Of a DNA stretch of 6,676 nt, positions 5,458 to 6,676 are shown piece by piece. The notes below the pieces were generated by a model. That model was given only the letters and a program-made list of their open reading frames with translations, was not told where the DNA came from and did not search any database. Location of the stretch: the NCBI GenBank assembly GCA_023453725.1, contig JAEXTB010000040.1:1-6676 (forward strand), read 5' to 3'. The position numbers and the translations under genes were made by a program. Positions within the stretch are counted from its first letter, which is position 1. Each line of letters begins with the position of its first letter. This DNA comes from Bacillota bacterium. Its GTDB lineage: Bacteria > Bacillota > Clostridia > Christensenellales > CAG-138.

Positions 5458-5486
5458 TTGACTACTACTATAAAGTATTGTAATGT
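5458..5486 (+). promoter_or_regulatory. Promoter of the CMD-PadR-ArsR-like operon with dyad elements
   Basis: TTGACT (5458-5463) is followed after 17 nt by TAATGT (5481-5486), a weak -10. Between them lie TACT-ATAA-AGTA (5466-5477), a small palindrome, and TATAAAGTATTGTA (5469-5482), which matches the core of the hydrogenase palindrome at 12 of 14 positions. PadR-family regulators commonly repress their own operon, so this is the natural place for its operator. Confidence 0.45.
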
Positions 5487-5508
5487 AAAACAAAAACGGG
5501 GTAATTTT

Positions 5509-5820
5509 ATGGAACATGTCAGCAATGGGTTTCAGGTCTTCATGAAAGAATCCGGCCCGGTAGGCTCCGCCTATATGGAGGCGGTAGCAAAAATGTCTGA
5601 AGCAAGCGCATTAGACCACAAAACAGCGGAACTTGCCTATATTTCCGTGCTGTCGGCCGTCAAAATGGCAGGCGGGCTTCCCTTTCATGTGCTTTCCGCA
5701 AAAAAGCTTGGCGCAACCCGGGAGGAAGTGAAAAGTGCCGTTCTTGTCGGGATGCCCGCGGTGGGATTGGCGGTTATTGAAGCGCTCCCCATAGCGCTCA
5801 ACAGCTACGATGAAAACTAA
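5509..5820 (+). CDS. Carboxymuconolactone decarboxylase (CMD/AhpD-fold) family protein lacking CxxC
   Basis: 103 residues, about the usual size for a stand-alone CMD-family helical domain. The segment DHKTAELAYISVLSAVKMAGGLPFHVLSAKKLGATREEV (36-74; split here as DHKTAELAYISVLSA and VKMAGGLPFHVLSAKKLGA plus TREEV) carries the family pattern: a helix with E41, then H60, then the GATREEV turn starting a helix. In AhpD-type peroxidase members a CxxCxxxH motif precedes this His; here the two Cys positions are M53 and G56, and the protein has no Cys at all, so AhpD-like thiol chemistry is excluded. It may be a decarboxylase-type or purely structural member; substrate unknown. The start at 5509 has GGGG 7 nt upstream and fits the protein; a longer ORF from 5353 would run back through the preceding terminator. 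It is first in an operon with a PadR regulator 10 nt downstream, suggesting its expression is tied to that sensor. Confidence 0.82.
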   Translation: MEHVSNGFQVFMKESGPVGSAYMEAVAKMSEASALDHKTAELAYISVLSAVKMAGGLPFHVLSAKKLGATREEVKSAVLVGMPAVGLAVIEALPIALNSYDEN

Positions 5821-5830
5821 AGGTACGCAA

Positions 5831-6388
5831 ATGTCCGCCGTTGACCTCATCTTATTGGGCCTTGTGTATGAGCAGCCGCAGAGCGCTTACGACATGCAAA
5901 AGCAGGTGGAGTACCGCAACCTTTCCAATTGGGTAAAAATCAGCTCTCCTTCCATATATAAAAAAGTACTGAAGCTGGAAGAGCGGGGCCATCTCACAAG
6001 CGAGCCTGTCCGGGAAGGCAAAATGCCGGAAAAAGCAGTCTACTCCATTACGCCGCAGGGCAGAGAATATTTTTTCAGGCTGATGCAGGAAAAAGCAAAT
6101 GAAGCTGTGAGCGTGTTGTTTGATTTTAACGCGGTGATTGCAAACCTCAATAAGCTGCCAAAGGAGCAGGCCATCGATATGGCCCATGCAATCCAAGGCA
6201 GCATGGAAAGAGGCCGCACCTATATCGGAGGGATGCAGCCGCAGCGGCAGCATATTCCATTTGTAGGCCGCGCAATCATGGAGCAGCAAATTCAGGTCTA
6301 CGACGCATTGCTCTGCTGGATGGATTGTTTTTTACAAGAGTTTCCGGAACATGGGCTGGCCACCACCAAGATAGGAGAACGCGAATGA
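5831..6388 (+). CDS. PadR-family transcriptional regulator
   Basis: 185 residues. The N-terminal winged helix (about 1-85) shows the family pattern: VDLILLGLVYEQPQSAYDM (4-22), the recognition helix segment SSPSIYKKVLKLEERGHL (38-55) and the wing YSITPQGREYF (71-81). The C-terminal part (about 87-170, FDFNAVIANLNKLPKEQA and ALLCWMDCFLQEF) is the helical dimerisation region of longer PadR members (Vir_act_alpha_C-like). PadR proteins usually repress their own operon and a detoxification or transport gene until a small molecule binds. The ATG at 5831 is chosen because AAAGG (5819-5823) lies 7 nt upstream; the ATG at 5810 overlaps the previous gene and lacks such a site. It follows the CMD gene by 10 nt, and its stop overlaps the start of the next gene as ATGA. 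Ligand and targets are unknown; the dyad at 5466-5482 is the likely own operator. Confidence 0.92.
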   Translation: MSAVDLILLGLVYEQPQSAYDMQKQVEYRNLSNWVKISSPSIYKKVLKLEERGHLTSEPVREGKMPEKAVYSITPQGREYFFRLMQEKANEAVSVLFDFNAVIANLNKLPKEQAIDMAHAIQGSMERGRTYIGGMQPQRQHIPFVGRAIMEQQIQVYDALLCWMDCFLQEFPEHGLATTKIGERE

Positions 6389-6606
6389 GACAGGAAAAGC
6401 GGCTTACCGGGCGCAAGTGTTACGACCATCTTGGGGGAAAGCTTGGCGCTATGCTGTTTTCTCTCTACATACAAAACGGGTGGATTTCCCTTGAAGAAGG
6501 GAAATCCACCGTATATACCGTTACACCAAAAGGGGAGGAAGCGTTTAAACAAATGGGCTTGCCAGAATATGCGGCTATGCCGGGGCAGCACGAACCTGTA
6601 ACCTAA
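6385..6606 (+). CDS. Orphan C-terminal half of an ArsR-type regulator (small stand-alone protein)
   Basis: 73 residues. The start ATG (6385) has AGGAG 7 nt upstream (6373-6377) and overlaps the PadR stop in ATGA, a classic translational-coupling arrangement. The sequence LTGRKCYDHLGGKLGAMLF (7-25), NGWI, YTVTPKGEEAFKQMGL (44-59) matches what I know as the C-terminal part of a subgroup of ArsR-family regulators (CYDHLxGxLG helix, then a Y-x-V-T-x-x-G strand and helix), which normally follows an N-terminal winged helix of about 100 residues. That DNA-binding half is absent: upstream in this frame lies only the PadR gene read out of frame. It could be a decayed regulator, or a live partner or ligand-sensing subunit of PadR. 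Its good ribosome binding site and intact frame favour a real product. The gene contains a perfect 14-bp-stem hairpin, and its stop overlaps the stop of the convergent right-edge gene. Confidence 0.68.
   Translation: MRQEKRLTGRKCYDHLGGKLGAMLFSLYIQNGWISLEEGKSTVYTVTPKGEEAFKQMGLPEYAAMPGQHEPVT
6479..6510. repeat. Perfect 14-bp inverted repeat (hairpin) inside the ArsR-like gene
   Basis: GGTGGATTTCCCTT (6479-6492) and AAGGGAAATCCACC (6497-6510) are exact inverted copies around the 4-nt loop GAAG. The structure is fully within coding sequence (residues about 32-42). No T run follows on plus (GTATATACCG) or minus (CGTTTTGTATG), so it is not a standard terminator. A perfect stem of this length in coding DNA is unlikely by chance. 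Confidence 0.95.
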
Positions 6607-6676
6607 AATTCCGGTTTGAGGCTGCGGGTAAACAGCTGCCCGAGCGCTTCCTTTACGTCCACACCCTCATACAGCG
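6603..6676 (-). CDS. gpsA: C-terminal end of a minus-strand gene, probably glycerol-3-phosphate dehydrogenase GpsA
   Basis: Only the last 23 full codons and the stop (TAG, 6605-6603) are in the window. They read LYEGVDVKEALGQLFTRSL and end KPEF. The pattern L-Y-x-G-x-x-x-x-E-A-x-x-x-L-x-x-R is the characteristic C-terminus of NAD(P)-dependent glycerol-3-phosphate dehydrogenase (for comparison E. coli ends VLYCGKNAREAALTLLGR before its tail). That enzyme makes sn-glycerol-3-phosphate for phospholipid synthesis. The call rests on a short stretch, so another protein is possible. The stop overlaps that of the convergent ArsR-like gene by 2 nt and no terminator lies between them. Confidence 0.6.
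   Translation of the reverse strand, partial: LYEGVDVKEALGQLFTRSLKPEF

Noticed and set aside
5450..5462. 13-nt direct repeat ATGCTGTATTGAC at 1088-1100 and 5450-5462
   Set aside because: One repeat of this length is about what chance gives in a window of this size, and the first copy has no usable -10 at the right distance.
5353..5508. Upstream extension of the CMD gene to an ATG at 5353
   Set aside because: It would overlap the coat-like gene and run through that gene's terminator and the CMD promoter; the ATG at 5509 fits the family length.
6325..6384. Longer form of the ArsR-like protein starting at 6325
   Set aside because: The extra 20 residues overlap the PadR gene out of frame and have no ribosome binding site, whereas 6385 has AGGAG at 7 nt.
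1..6676. CRISPR array, insertion sequence, prophage, toxin-antitoxin or defence system
   Set aside because: No regularly spaced repeats, transposase or recombinase motifs, phage genes or known toxin/antitoxin pairs were seen.

Overview
The window looks like a chromosomal piece of an anaerobic, probably spore-forming member of the Clostridia (Firmicutes). The grounds are a ferredoxin-type [FeFe] hydrogenase, a SpoVB/MurJ-like flippase, a Cys- and Gln-rich spore-coat-like small protein, strong AGGAGG ribosome binding sites, and fairly GC-rich coding DNA. The exact taxon cannot be read from the sequence.

Layout. Left, minus strand: an ABC transporter ATPase of the MacB/LolD type (1064-366), followed 28 nt later by the start of a secreted protein that runs off the left edge (337-1). 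A 267-nt divergent promoter region then leads to a monomeric group A [FeFe] hydrogenase on the plus strand (1332-3080). Its promoter carries a perfect 20-bp palindrome. A hairpin terminator (3094-3127) separates it from a convergent polytopic flippase gene on the minus strand (4734-3130).

A 356-nt intergenic region (4735-5090) holds no gene but contains two notable inverted-repeat structures. Next, on the plus strand, come a 103-residue coat-like protein (5091-5402) with its own terminator, and a tight three-gene operon. That operon encodes a carboxymuconolactone decarboxylase/AhpD-fold protein without the CxxC pair, a PadR-family regulator, and a 73-residue protein resembling only the C-terminal half of an ArsR-type regulator. 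The third gene contains a perfect 14-bp-stem hairpin. At the right edge the last 23 codons of a minus-strand gene, probably gpsA, overlap the end of the operon by 3 nt.

How the parts may work together (inference): the hydrogenase disposes of reducing equivalents as H2 and stands alone, with no HydB/HydC partners or HydEFG maturases in view. The flippase and coat-like protein fit envelope or spore biogenesis. The CMD-PadR-ArsR-like operon looks like a small sensor module, probably autoregulated by PadR. Its promoter shares a 14-nt core (12 identities) with the hydrogenase operator, so joint control by the PadR protein is a testable idea. I found no CRISPR array, transposon, phage gene or rRNA/tRNA gene. 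Most of the window is ordinary chromosomal content; the less ordinary signals are the hairpin in the last small gene, the orphan ArsR-like half, the TSCSPGW variant in the hydrogenase, and the unexplained structures in the intergenic region.
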